Shown here: positions 25,101-38,264 of the stretch, one piece after another
How positions within the stretch are numbered: the first letter of the stretch is position 1
How the letters are laid out: the number at the start of each line of letters is the position of its first letter
From: Silurus meridionalis
Taxonomy: Eukaryota; Chordata; Actinopteri; Siluriformes; Siluridae
Length of the DNA: 64,000 bases
Reading direction: 5' to 3'
Assembly (NCBI RefSeq): GCF_014805685.1
Contig: NC_060884.1
Coordinates: 17,605,356-17,669,355 of the forward strand
Made by a program: the position numbers and the translations under genes
The notes under the pieces: model-generated
What the model was told of the DNA's origin: nothing
The model's input: the letters and a program-made list of their open reading frames with translations, nothing else
The model's database searches: none

Positions 25101-26470
25101 ATGATGAATGTCACTGGAAAATAGTGAGTGACAAAAGAAACTCTTCTCCTTTCTTTTTTGAAACCATCAGCAAAACATGACTATTAATACTTGTGTTTGA
25201 GATCATTTATATTTTTTCATATTAAACATAATTCTAGCTGCTTAAGCAGTATGCTTCCGCAACATTCATTTGGCACACAATTGCTTACTTACTGCTATCA
25301 CAACAAATACATCAGCTAAAAAAATCAGCACAACATTTCTAAAAGTGTCACATATTTCCATATATACATAATTCTTGTGTGTTTCAGGGGTGACGTTTTA
25401 ATTATGTCAATCTTCACCCTGCCTCAGGTAACTTTTTGGTCTATGCCTTATTTGGGAGTGCTTAGTCCTAAAAAGTGGTGTTTCTATCTTCCATCTGTGT
25501 GGTAATATGACTATTGTTACATCAGAGAAATGCTTTGAGCCCTAATATTCTGCATACTAACACAAACATTTTAGTAAAGGAATATTAGACCCTAAGTCCT
25601 AATGAAAGAGACCTAAAGAGTAAGAACGTGGAGCAATGGACAGGAAGAAGGAGAAAGAGGTCACAATTGGGCAGTCCTAGGACATTATGTGCAGCCAATA
25701 GGACTTGTTTTTCACATGTGTGTTGACCTTAAGAGCCAATAAGAGCAGCCCTGATCTAAATCTCACACTCTAAATGGAATCTGGGCCTGGTGTGTTACAT
25801 CATTAACACCTGGTGTCTCTTGTGTGTGACATCCCTTACTTTAGTTGTGTGTCAGTGCCTTTAGAGTAAAAAAGTTTACAATTAATACTGAAGCATTGGT
25901 GGTGCTTTGGAATTTATTTTTTTCTTCTGAGAAGGTGTTGAGTGCCATTCAAAAGGTAGGGGCTCTGCCTGAGAAACATGTGACCTGTGAGATTGAATGT
26001 TTTTACTAATCCATCTTGCATGTGTGGCCTGAAAAGCTGATCTGTAAATCAAATCTGTTCTGTGCAGATTTGGCTTTTTAAGCATTGCTAATAAAAAAAA
26101 ACATAAATAAATATATTGTATTATAAAAGCATAATATGAGCATTTAAAAGCTATTATACTTAGGATCATAGAATAGCTTTGCAATGTATATATAGATATT
26201 ATTGTAATATAGATAAATTGGTTTGGTGTTACGAGGAACAATTAATTGTTTGTAAAGAGTTTTCTGGAACACTAACACAAAAAGCTTGAAAAGCTAAGAT
26301 CAGCATCTATTCCTGCCAATTATTCTGCCTTCCGAGCAAATAAGAAGAAATGGGTTAAAAAGGGTTTAAGTTTGATTCATTTAAATAAATGTAAAATAAT
26401 GGTACTGACCCATGTTTATTACTGAAGGTCATTTCTAATCTAAGGTAATCTCTCCTGTCCTTTATTGCAG
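22108..26470. other. Spacer between the two MCT genes, no gene seen
   Basis: I find no coding exon. The unlocated 5' non-coding exon and promoter of MCT copy 2 should lie here, because its first coding exon opens with an acceptor at 26469-26470. No CpG-rich block marks it. A short direct duplication of ACAACAACAAAAATCA occurs at about 24,842-24,885. Confidence 0.45.
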
Positions 26471-26478
26471 ATATCACC

Positions 26479-29400
26479 ATGCCAGTTGCAATTGGTGGTC
26501 CAGAGGGTTACACTCCTCCAGAAGGGGGCTGGGGTTGGGCAGTGGTGGCTGGTGCCTTCATCTCTATTGGTTTCTCATATGCCTTCCCAAAGTCAATTAC
26601 TGTGTTCTTCAAAGAAATTGAAGTGATCTTTGGTGCCAGCAGCAGTCAAGTCTCCTGGATTTCATCCATTATGCTAGCTGTCATGTATGGAGCAGGTAAG
26701 ACAACAAGAAAAATCTTTGGAAGAATGTCCACTGTTTTGGCTCCTCTTTATGTATTTATTTCAATTCAGTTTATTGTGAACACCAGGCACTGCACAACGT
26801 CTCAGGTGATTTTTTTAAGCCATTCTAAATTCTGATAAAGTGGACTAACAAAAAGATGTATAGTACACAGAGTCTGAAAACATTCGCATTGAATCTATTG
26901 TTTTTACAATACCACAATTACACCACAAAGGCGATTTCCATTATGAGTATCAGGCTGACAGGGGTAGTAAAACCAATTACACTTTAACTATTATAAAAAT
27001 ATTTGATATCTGCCTATGAATTCCTGTTCAATTAGTTATTTTTGACTTCAATATAATTCTTATTTTAATTGTTTTAAATTATTTAGCACTAGATTTATAC
27101 CCTATACAGACAAACATAACCAGTACATTCATACTAAACATCCCATTCCAGATATAGTCCCTCTTTGCTGTTATAATAGCCCCATTTTTTTCTGTGCAGG
27201 TCTTGTGTACAGGGGTATTGTTATGCTGGAACATGTTTGAGCCCCTTAAAAAATATAATGCTACAACATTTAAAGACATTCTATATAATTGTGTTTTTCC
27301 AACGCTTTCTATGCAATTGTATGCTTTTGTGGCAACAGTTTGGTGAAGACACACATGTAATGATATTTTCCTGCTACAAGGTACATTGTGGACATCTATT
27401 GATGATAAGATGTCCAAAAATATTTGGTTGGCCTGAAATTGCAGATTTGAAGTGTATGGCTAGGTCTTTGAGTCTCTACACACCTTGTTTCTTTAAGCAA
27501 ATCTGCATATGTATAATTTAGGACAAAATGTTTTTTAATAGATTAAGGACTCACAACACAAAAGTTCAGTCAATTTTGTCTTACACAACACAACTCTTTT
27601 TAAAATTGCAATCCTCTTCACATGTTTTTTACTGTGATGTATATAATCCTTTGTTCCAGATGGGACAAAGTTGTTCCTATCTGTCTTTTGCTAAGCTTTG
27701 TATCAACACCTCTTACAGTCCACTGATGTGATCATTGAGGCCATGGCATAGCTAATGAAGCTTTTAGTACACTCCATTATCTGAAATAGCCTAAATAGAA
27801 AGGGTTTCGAGAATAGAATGAGCTAGGTGAGGACAAGATGAGCGTTAAACATTACTACTCTGTGAGACAGGGCTCTGAATGGGCAACTCTATCTGCCTCT
27901 AGAGCCTATGTTCTCAGTCAGACTTTTATTTCAAGAGCGAGGGGTGTCAGATGTTTTCCTTAGAGAGAGATCAGGAGATGAGATGCTTCCGTCTGCAGTT
28001 GCACAGAACTGAGATGACTACTGTCAAATACAGAAAAGAAGTAGAGCACTGCTGTGTGACTTTAGAGCAACTATAGGCTACTAGATTGCTTTTGTACATA
28101 GAGGAAAATATACATCATGCAATCATGTTTGGCCATTCAACTATTGGTCATTGATGTAACCTGGTGTCATTATTTGTCGATATTTGTTAATATTCTGAAG
28201 TTCCAATTTCTTTGAAAAAAATTAAGTTTTTATTTATACTGATATTAATTTAAATGATAGATTAAATTGATATTTGATAATATTTGTCTATTAACTATTC
28301 AACAATTTTTACATTTTTCTGTTAACATTAGAGAATATATACTGTATATACTGTACAAATAAATAAAAGGAGCGAAATGAACAAACAAAGCTGACCCCAT
28401 GGTTCAAGGGTAAATTAATACAGAATGGAGCAAAATGGTGTGTTACAAACAGGCCCAAAACTATTTCCTACTCTGAATATAAAACAAGTGCAGTGAATTC
28501 AGTCAACTCTGTGCTGTGATAAGGAATAACAAAAGGGCTTTTTTACTGTGAGGTGAGCTGATTGATTTTCTTGTTATTGCTATTTGTGTTTAAAATTGTT
28601 AAAGTGCATTAACATTTGTCAAAACTGATTTTTTTTTTCAACTTGTCGTTTTTCTACTGAATATATTTATTATTCATTAATTATTATTTATTACATTACT
28701 AAATCATTTTTTGTATATAAAATCTTAGGCACATTATTGGTACAGTTGGTTGTAAACTGACCCAGAAAGTTTGTTTAATCCACTTATACTGTGATCAGCA
28801 AAATGCTGAAGTAAACAATTTAAAATAAGGTTTGCTGTGCCATACATTATTAAGGTAGGCTTACTCAGTCATGCTAGCAAGTTAAATATTACATATTTAA
28901 AAATATTACATAGTTATAAATTTTAAATACTTTAATGAAAACCAGATACTTAGTCACAATTTAAAGTGAAAGTGTTTTGTTTTTGTATTACTACTAGAAC
29001 ACTGCACATTGCCAGACTTCATGTATGCTTTTTACTTATTGAACTAACATGTAGACTTTCACTGTCCATGGTCTTTTTAGAACCTATTCATCCAGGAATA
29101 TGACTGGGTGGCTGTAAAAGGACTGAAACATAAAAAAAAAAAAAAAAAAAAAATTAAAAGAGTTCCAATGATTAAATGTCAGACAGAACCTTATATAACT
29201 AACAGTACACCATGGTTTCTTACACTATGTTGTGTTATTGCTTTACAGTGTTTGGACCAATTCTTGAAATAGGCCTTAACTCAACCCTTTTTCTTTCCCA
29301 TAGTAAACATCTATGCACTTGACTGCTGTTTACCCTAGCAGCCACTCAACAATAACTGTCAGATTGTGTTTGTGCTTGTTCAACACTGTACCTGTGTTAT

Positions 29401-30174
29401 AGCAGAATAGGCTGAAGCACATTTCAATTTCCTTCTTTTCACCTTTTTGATAGGCCAAACAAGCCACATTTAATTTCCTAAGGGCAAAAGACATTCCTCA
29501 TACACAGATATAGATTTTGCATGTTTCTCTAATGCAATCAAATGATTAAACTAATCATTTGTCAGAATGGCATACCATCTATAAAAACCAAGTGGCATAC
29601 CAAGTATAAAAACTTTCTGAAACTTTTAGTTATTTTGTTCTTATGATATATGAAACCCGATTCATATTCAGTTATACAGCCAGTTATAAAGATCAGTCTA
29701 TATAAAATGTAGTATATTTCCTATTTTTATTTAACAGACCCCAATTCTGAATTGTGGTCCATATCTAATTCCACTTCACAGGCAAATACAACCTGATCAT
29801 TGTTTTAATCAGGAAATCTTAAAGCTTAAATTGTTGGGAACGTGAATTCTAAAAAAAATTATTATAAGGTTGTATTTCTGAATTAGATTAGTGTAATCTT
29901 TTTGAGGTTTGATGTGAAAGTTCTTGGCTCTTGTTGTATAAATTGGATTATGAAAAACAGACAAATAATACAGTCCATTGTACATTTGTAATTCTTTCCT
30001 TTGTAATCCACTTAAGATAATTGTGTCATGTGCCCTAAAACCAGACACAATCCCTGTTTATGTGAGTTTTGCCAACTTCATTACTTTTAATTAAAAAATC
30101 TGTATTTTTACTGTTTCTTTAAACAGTTACCTTTTCATATGTAAAATAATTGATAAAATATCTCTGCACTTCTG

Positions 30175-30264
<90 letters not shown>

Positions 30265-30369
30265 GAAGATGCCCAGAAGATTAAGATGTAACATGTTAAG
30301 ATCTATGTTAGTTTTCTAAAAACATAATATAATATTATTTCTTCTTACTATGAGGATACGTATATATAC

Positions 30370-30444
<75 letters not shown>

Positions 30445-32985
30445 TACATATTTTTAAAGTTATACATAAGTTTAAAAGATTTAAAAGATATTTAAAAAAA
30501 GATTTTGGAACATATTCCAGGGTATGGTATTTTTGGGACACCCTGCAGATTCCTTATCCATCAAAAGAATCCACAGAGTGTACTTTCACTAACATATTAC
30601 AATGTTACAATTACAATATAATTGTCATTATAATACTCCACAGCAATTTTATGCAGTTTATGAACAATAACTATAATTATTAACTGATTACTGTTGGTCA
30701 TTATAATATAGAAAGAACTTTGTGTATTGATCTTGATATACTGGAAAACTGCCACTTGCCTCATCTTTCAACAGGATGTATATATTCTATGGTAATATAT
30801 AACATATATTACCTATTAATATTATGGAAATGAATCTTTATTATGTATTTCGTCTGGTGATGTTTAAAGCTTTAATGAATTAAGGAAGACAAAGGTGAGG
30901 ACTTCAGGAACAGCAAATTCCATTTGAGAGAATAATAAAGCAACAGTGCCCTCTAATGTCTGAATGATACACTATTATCCTCAGACTATTTATCCACATA
31001 AAATACATTTTGCACTAATGTTTTAATTTAATAAATATTTGCAAAGCTTTATTAAAATTAACATTATGCAGATGGAAACAATTAAAAGAAAACTTTTGGC
31101 TATGTAATTCTGTAAGGGGTATTTCTGGCAATTTCTGGTTTGTTTAGAGGAAAAATTTAAAATTCAACGCAAATGTATAAATGAGTTTTTGCTGGGTAAA
31201 CACATTCATCCTTTGATGGGACTGTTCTCTTCAGGATGAACGTGTTCCTATCTTCAGGACATGAGATCTCACTGAATGATATTAATCGCTATTACACTTA
31301 CTAGATCTCAGCCCAATTGAAACATATAGGAAATTCTTTCCACCACCATATAAAAAGCAAGGGAATACAATTTGGTAGAACTGCAGTTATCCATCCAGCA
31401 CAGTTTTAAGTAAAAGTAGAAGCCATGCATAGGCACAGTGAAACTGTTCTGGTGACTCTTGATAGCGCAACACCTTTTCTAAAAAAATTTATGTTGTTTA
31501 ATTTATTTGTAAAGTGGATTGAAGAACAATTGCCATTTATACATTTAAATGTCATTTATTTCAATTCCAACAGGTCCAATCAGCAGTATTCTGGTGAACA
31601 GGTATGGCAGCCGTCCAGTCATGATATTAGGGGGTTGTCTATCTGGAGCTGGACTTATTGGAGCATCTTTTTGCAAGACAGTGGGGGGCTTGTATTTTTG
31701 TGTGGGTTTTGTAGGAGGTGGGTGTGCTTAATAATACATGTTATTTATATAATCAAATTAAATTGTGTTAAATAGGAAATAATGTAGCTTTGTTTTGGAA
31801 ATTTGTTTACTTTCTTCTTTGTGTAAATTACAGGTTTGGGACTCGCGTTCAATCTCAACCCAGCCCTTACTATGATTGGCAAATATTTCTACAAAAGAAG
31901 GCCCATTGCAAATGGTATTGCAATGGCTGGTAGCCCAGTGTTTCTATGCACTTTAGCTCCCCTGAACACTTGGTTTTATGACAAGTTTGGTTGGAAGGGT
32001 AGTTTCCTAATCCTAGGTGGTATTCTATTCAATTGTTGTGTAGCTGGATCTCTTATGAGGCCAATTGGGCCAAAACCCAAACCCGCTGTAAAGGAGGTCA
32101 GTGCTGATGGAAAGAAGAAGACAGCAATGCAGCATATCAACAGTTTCATTGATCTATCTCTTTTCAAACATCGTGGATTCCTCCTGTACCTTATAGGCAA
32201 TATTGTCATGTTCTTTGGCCTTTTTACGCCCCTAGTATTCCTTAGTAATTTTGCCAAAAGTAGGGATATTCCAAAAGAGAAAGCAGCTTTTTTACTTTCA
32301 GTGCTGGCTATTGTGGACATGGTGGTGCGGCCATCCATGGGAGCAGTGGCCAGCACCAAGTGGATACGACCAAGGATACAGTATTTCTTTGCTGCCTCAG
32401 TTCTATTTAATGGTTTGTGCCATGTGCTTGCACCTCTTTCAGTTGATTATCTAGGGTTTGTTATTTATTCCATGTTCTTTGGGTTTGGGTTTGGGTGGCT
32501 GAGCTGTGTGCTATTTGAGACCCTGATGGATTTGGTGGGAACTCAGCGCTTCTCGAGTGCTGTGGGCCTGGTTACCATTGTGGAATGTGGACCAGTGTTA
32601 ATTAGCCCTCCACTGCTGGGTGAGTTTCCTTTTTTTCCTAATGCATAAATTGGCTTTGTCATTTTTCTTAGTTTTAAAACATGATTTATGATTTGATACT
32701 AATGTAGTAATTGTGTTTTCATTGACAGGAAAATTTAATGACATCTACCATGACTACAAGTACACTTACATAAGCTGTGGAGTTATTCTCATGGTTGCAA
32801 GCATTTTCCTTTTTGTCTGCATGGGCATTAACTACAGGCTCCTGGACAAGGAAACAAAGGAGGAAGCTAGAAAATCTAAGCTAAAAGGAAAAGAGGAAGA
32901 ATCCACCATAGACATTGCAGAGAAGGAGACAGCTGCTGTAATGCGAGTAAACAGAGATACCAAAACAGCAGAAGACACTGTGTGA
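26479..32985 (+). CDS. slc16a1: Monocarboxylate transporter 1-like, tandem copy 2
   Basis: This is the second proton-coupled monocarboxylate carrier, predicted at the plasma membrane with 12 TM helices. Coding exons: 26479-26695, 31574-31717, 31834-32619, 32729-32985; phases match copy 1 exactly, and the two middle exons have the same lengths (144 and 786). The product is 467 aa; human MCT1 is 500, the gap being mostly the shorter TM6-TM7 loop. The start is ATG at 26479, eight bases after an acceptor, with the family-typical lead [19 protein letters not shown]. Conserved: Lys in [18 protein letters not shown] in TM2, [34 protein letters not shown]. The hydrophilic C-tail carries acidic and lysine-rich runs. 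It agrees with MCT1 better than copy 1 does, so it is the likelier keeper of the ancestral role. Confidence 0.92.
27090..27450. mobile_element. Possible degraded DNA transposon piece
   Basis: Phrases such as GCTGTTATAATAGCC and AAGATGTCCAAAAATATTTGG recall the inner and end parts of a common fish DNA transposon, but decay prevents a firm family call. It lies in the first coding intron of MCT copy 2. Confidence 0.3.
29132..29153. repeat. Poly(A) run, 22 bp
   Basis: An uninterrupted A tract in the intron of MCT copy 2. It may be a retroposed tail, but no insert was identified in front of it. Confidence 0.9.
30169..30279. repeat. (TA)n array inside an inverted repeat
   Basis: A (TA)n run of about 80 bp is framed by CTTCTGGGCAT (30169-30179) and its exact reverse complement ATGCCCAGAAG (30269-30279), so the whole can fold into one long hairpin. 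It lies in the intron of MCT copy 2. Confidence 0.92.
30351..30436. repeat. Second (TA)n array
   Basis: TA dinucleotides with TACG steps at the left end, about 70 bp after the first array. It gives rise to an artificial Tyr-Ile open frame on the minus strand. Confidence 0.95.
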
Positions 32986-34564
32986 CTTCATTTAGAAGAC
33001 ATGATTGTACACTTTTCTGGAAATGTATGTCTTGGAAACATTTCTGATTGCTGTAATATTATTTTTGTTGTGCAATATTTCCATGCCTAAAAGTATTGAT
33101 ACAATACAAGGTGGTTCAGCACTGACCTACATGTAAATAAGGTTATTATTTGACATTTTTAATTGAATTCCTTTTTTTTTCCTATTTAATTTTAGATATT
33201 GCATTTATAACTAATCTAACAATATAGTACTTATAAGGGATTTACATATAGCAACACTAATAAATATCTTATATATTACATTCATAGTCTCCTGATAATT
33301 AGATCAAAGAGTTCTTGATTTGATAATTCGAATGGTGTAGCATTCACACAATTTACCTGGAACTAAAGTTTATAAACATGTGATGGTCCTTTGTCCACAG
33401 TCCTATGTCCATATAGTGTATTTTAGTGCTTTGCAGTAACACATTAATGTAATAGAATGTCTTCATTTGTTATATCTTATATTTTTGTATCTGTTCTGAT
33501 ATGTTTAAAAAACAACCAATAATGGACAATATAAAAAAAAAAAAAGAACACATTGATTTTTTGTTTCTTGGAATTTTTTATGTTTTCATTTGACATTGAG
33601 TAACTTTTTTTGAAATATGGTCTGAAAGATGAAATTTGGAGTCATTCTTTCATTTACTGAGTCATATATGAATGCTTATTAGTGTTATTAGCTTATTATT
33701 CATTAATTTTTATGCTTTATCATGGTGAGCAACAATTTGTTTTTGAAGCCTGTTAAAAGAGCACCAAGGTGGGAATGTGGGAATACACTCTGAATAAGAT
33801 GCCAATCCATTGCAGGGCGCAAACATGTACACTCTCATTTAAACCTAAGGGTAATTTATATAACCATGTTATCAGATGAGGTGATGTTAGGCAGAAAAAC
33901 AGAAAAACTGGAGTAGAATCCATTATGCATGCAATGTCCATTAGATTCACATTAGCCACTGTTGCTAACTACTACAAAGGTCACCTTGCCTAATATTAAT
34001 AGGTAATTATGAGCAATGTGATTCTCACAAACTATGTCCTGACTGTCTCAAACAAGTGTCATGATAAAGAATAGTTTGTGTTTGTTTATTCATACACCAG
34101 GAATCAGCAACAAGATATAATACGCATATAAAGCAAGTATACAATTCAAATCAAAATACAGTTATAACAACAATATTATTATGTCTCAATGTATATTATG
34201 TCTCATGGTATATTTTTTAAGCGCACTGTAAGCTCTAAAGATGCTCTTATATGTAAGCTCTTATTTTTAATAGAGAACATCATAAATGATATTAAATGAA
34301 GAACACATACACACATACTTATACATACATACACACATATACTTATGCCACATGTCGTTATAATAGCATGCCGCTATTCATCATGTTCATGTTTTTGTGT
34401 ACTTGACAGGACCATACAAATTTGTGTATCTTGTATTAGAGCAGTTAAAATTTGGTGCTTTAAGTACTGTTCTCTCATACTGACCACTGGATGTTCAATA
34501 TGGCTTCTCATGGCAAAGAATTCTCTAAGGATTTGAGAATTACCGATAGTATTTTTGCTCTCCA
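32986..34564 (+). other. 3' UTR of MCT copy 2, then gene-free DNA
   Basis: No further exon is seen. A stretch near 33,760-33,855 (TAAGATGCCAATCCATTGCA) looks like a degraded common fish interspersed repeat. I did not find a convincing single poly(A) signal for copy 2. Confidence 0.45.
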
Positions 34565-35480
34565 AAAAAGATGGCAGAGGCTATAAGAAGATTGGTAACT
34601 CCCTTAAACTGAGTTACAGTACAGTCTCCAGGGTCATACAGAGGTTTTCAAAGACAGGTTTCTCTAGGAACAGGCATCGCAAGTGTTGATCAAAGAAGTT
34701 GAGTCCTCGTGCTGTGTGTCAGGTGCAGAAACTGGCTTTAAAAAACAGATGCATGAGTGCTGCCAGCATTGCTTCAGAGGTTCCAGAAGTGGAGGGTCCA
34801 CTTGTCAGTGCTCATACCGGTTTGCATGTCCATCGTTCCAGAAGGAAGCCTTTTCTAAAGCTGGCTCACAAGAAAGCCTGCAAAAAGTTTGCTGAAGACA
34901 ACCTGTCCAAGAGCATGAATTAGTAGAATAGTGTCTGATGAGACTATGATAAACTTGTTTGGCACAGATGGTGTTCAGCATGTACACCCTGGTGAGGAGT
35001 AGCAAGAAAATAGTGTCTTGCCTACAGTCAGGCATGGTGGTGGTAGCATCATTGTCTGGGGTTGCATGAGTGCTGTTGGTACTGGGGAGCTGTGGTTCAT
35101 CAGGGAAACATGAATTCCAACATGTACTGTAACATTCTTAATCAGAAAATGATGCCTTCCCTTCAGAAACTGGGCTGAAAGGCAGTTAGTGATAACGACC
35201 CCAAACACTCTGCCACAATGACAACTGCCTTGCTGAGGAAGCTAAAGGTAAAGTTGATGGAGTGGCCAAGTATGTCTCCAGACCTGAACCCTATTGAGCA
35301 CCTGTGGGGCATCCTCAAGTGGAAGGTGGAAAAGCACCATGTGTCTAAAATTCAGCAGCTCCGTGATGTCATTATGGTGGCGTGGAAGAGGATCCCAGCA
35401 ACAAACTGTGCAGCGCTGGTGAATTTCATGCGCAGGAGGATTAAGGCAGTGTTAGATAACAATGGTATTCACACAGAATA
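34565..35480 (+). mobile_element. Tc1/mariner transposase, near full length but broken
   Basis: On the plus strand the N-terminal DNA-binding part is open at 34699-34921 (SPRAVCQVQKLALKN). The first catalytic Asp sits in SDETMINLFGTDG at about 34,935. The second is in the DNDPKH-like block at about 35,193. The final Glu is in SPDLNPIEHLWG at about 35,277, giving a DD34E-type layout. Stops at 34921 and near 35,000, plus a small frame change between them, show that it is dead. The C-terminal block runs to the stop at 35479-35481. It lies between MCT copy 2 and sycp1. Confidence 0.85.
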
Positions 35481-35627
35481 ATGACACTTCGGACACAGTT
35501 TTGAAATATTCACTTAGGGTTTACTCACTTTTGTTGCCAGCTATTTTGACAATAATGGCTGTATGTTGAGTTATTTTCAAAGAACAGTAAATCTGTACTG
35601 CTATAAAGCTGCGCATTGACTAAAATA

Positions 35628-38138
35628 CAGTGGCGGGCCGTGCATTCGGTACCTGGGCCTTTAGTGGGGACTTACCCGACTTAATCCACCTCTTAATACC
35701 GTCACAATCACTTCATAATTATAGAAACCATCAATACTATACAAAAGCGCAATATAACAATGAGTGGCATTACAGAGAAAGAGCCATTTCACATATGCAG
35801 GGTGAATAGCATTTTTACTAATGCGAGCTCCAAATGTTTACACTACAACCGCAACTGTGCCACCTACATCATCTGGAGAAGTTCAGAATCAATATTTGTC
35901 TAATAACAGTAAAAAATGCATAAAATACAACAAGTCAAGTCAAGTTTATTTGTATAGCGCTTTTCACAACAGACATTGTCTCAAAGCAGCTTTACACAAA
36001 TCAACATTTAAGGTGAATGGTGTGCATTTGTCCCTGATGAGCAAGCCGTGGCGACTGTGGCAAGGAAAAACTCCCTTAGATGTTATGAGTGAGAAACCTT
36101 GAGAGGAACCAGACTCAAAAGGGAAACCCATCCTCATTTGGGTGACATCAAGAGTTTGATCATAAATCTTTCAACAGTACAGAACACTGGAGAGTGAGAA
36201 CTAACATGATTACTGGAGTATAAGATTATAAGTGATGTTCTTTCTGCAGCCTTATACAGTCTATATGGTTAGTAGCTCCTAGTTTTATGAGCTCAGCATT
36301 TGTGATCATCACAGATCCAGCATTATCTTCTCCATGCCAGAGCCTTTAAACACTCCAGGAGGTCCAATGTCAAAACTCCACACATGTAGCGGGATCCAAA
36401 TGGCACTGGTACGTCTCTAAATGGTTCGGGATGTTTGCGAGTTGCATCTACTTCTTCAAAGGTCCGTAATCATCACGAGGTGGGAGGTGACTGGAGCTGG
36501 CCGAACCTCAGGGTGTCTCGGGATGGAGAGAGAAAGAGAAGCAGTGGAGAGCAATTAGCGTAGCTGCTGTTCATGATATTAACAGCACAAGTTGATAATG
36601 TGCATGTGATCAGATTTTTTTGGAGTACAAGGTTATGATGTGAGACGTGTTATGTGTAGGCTTTGCTAAAAAGATATGTTTTTAACCTGCACTTAAACAG
36701 GGTGAGTGTGTCTGAGCCCTGAACACTGTCAGGAAAACTGTTCCAGAGTTTAGGAGCTAAATGTGAAAATGCTCTACCACCTTTATTGGACTTTACTATT
36801 CTAGGAACTACTAGAAGCCCAGAGTTTTAAGATCTCAGCGAGCGTGGCGGATTGTAGCGTGTTAAAAGACTGGATAGATACATGGGAGCCAAACCATTTA
36901 GAGCTTTATAAGTGAGAAGTAATAGTTTGTAGTCTATTCGAAACTTAACAGGAAGCCAATGTAGGGATGATAAGATTGGGGTTATATGATCATATTTTCT
37001 TGACCTTGTAAGAATTCTGGCTGCTGCATTCTGAACTAACTGAAGCTTGTTTATTAATGATGCAGGAAATCCACCTAGTATTGCATTACAATAGTCTATT
37101 CTGGAGGTCATGAATGCATGGATGAGCTTCTCTGCATCGGATATAGAGAACATTTTTCTTAACTTAGAAATATTTCTAAGGTGAAAGAAGGCTGTTTTTT
37201 TAACTTGGTTGATATGATATTTGAAAGACAAGTTGCTGTCTAAATTAACTCCCAGGTCTTTTACCGTTGAACTAGTGGTTACAGAACATCCGTCTAAATG
37301 CAGGTTGAGATGCTGGAGCTTCTGTATACTAGTTTTTGGGCCGATGAGCAAAATCTCAGTCTTATCAGAATTAAAAAGTAGAAAGTTATGGGTCATCCAA
37401 TCTCTTATTTCCTTTACACACTCAGTTATTCGAGCTAATTGAGCTGTATCGCCTGGTTTAGATGAGATATATAGCTGAGTATCATCAGCATAACAATGGA
37501 AGCTATAATTTCTCTAAGCCAGTGGTACTGCTCATATTCACTGTTCTGGAAGTGGCGAACAAACCATTTCCCGGGCTGAGACAAGCTAGCTAGCTTCGGG
37601 GTTGGCCGACCTCTTCTCACGATGTCTAGCTTTTCTTGAAAATTGATTTTTAAGAATGTCTGAGACCAAATCAATTTCTCTTCCTCTGTCAGCCATTGTG
37701 GGCATAAAAAAAGTCTAATTAAGATGTATTAATGTGTTCAGAGCACTTAACCAATCAGAGGATGTAAAAATGGGCTGGCTGGCACTTTGAGGCGAACTTG
37801 AAATCTGATTGGTTAAAAAAACAGACCCATTGCTATTATAGTCTAAAATACAACGGCCAGTACTACTGAATCTGAAGGCCCTGGGCAGATTAGATTGACT
37901 TGGCAGCACAAAGAGGCTAAAATCTGATTGGACAAAAAAATCTAACATCTACATGCACGTACTGGAAGCAGTGCAGCCAAGAGAAATGGTACAAAATGAA
38001 GAGAATAGACTGTTGGGAATGAAGTAATACAATTTCAGTGAAAAAATAATAGAATGTAGGTTGTAAATGTAGCTCAGTGCTTCTGATAGTGTTTAGGCCA
38101 GCAGAGAAGGGCTTGCTGGCCCTGACAGCCCACCACTG
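35628..38138 (-). mobile_element. hAT transposon remnant with 8-bp target duplication
   Basis: The ends are CAGTGGCGGGCCGTGCATT at 35628 and the reverse complement CAGTGGTGGGCTGTCAGGG at 38138. They are flanked by CTAAAATA (35620-35627) and CAAAAATA (38139-38146), a 7/8 match and the 8-bp duplication expected for hAT. On the minus strand near 37,696-37,500 the start of a transposase can be read in two frames (MADRGREIDLVSD, then GKWFVRHFQNSEYEQYHWL), like the zinc-finger (TTF-type) leader of ZMYM1-like fish hAT elements. The catalytic part is gone, and a LINE occupies most of the interior. Confidence 0.8.
35930..37515 (-). mobile_element. LINE 3' half inserted in the hAT element
   Basis: The minus-strand frame at 37396-36827 is the C-terminal part of a LINE reverse transcriptase: NSDKTEILLIGPK, VKDLGVNLDSNLSF, then SRIDYCNAILGG and LSSLHWLPVKFRIDYK, typical of the L2/CR1-like group. 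After it come the continuing C-terminus (about 36,830-36,650), an untranslated tail and a final TTGAC-type repeat that reads CAAGTCAAGTCAAG on the plus strand at 35,931. The 5' end is truncated at about 37,515, where hAT coding sequence resumes. The long intact frame suggests a fairly recent insertion. Confidence 0.82.
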
Positions 38139-38264
38139 CAAAAATATATATAAGTTTCAATAGTATTGTCCCTTGGGAAGATATACTAAAATGGTTGCTG
38201 ACATGTAAAGGGGTTTAATCACTTTTGTGAGATCAGGGATCTGATCAGGGAAGAATCACACAGC

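Noticed and set aside
30335..30541. Minus-strand Tyr-Ile repeat frame
   Set aside because: Artefact of the (TA)n array.
34345..34565. Opposed open frames before the Tc1 copy
   Set aside because: Mirror frames in spacer DNA without any supporting signal.
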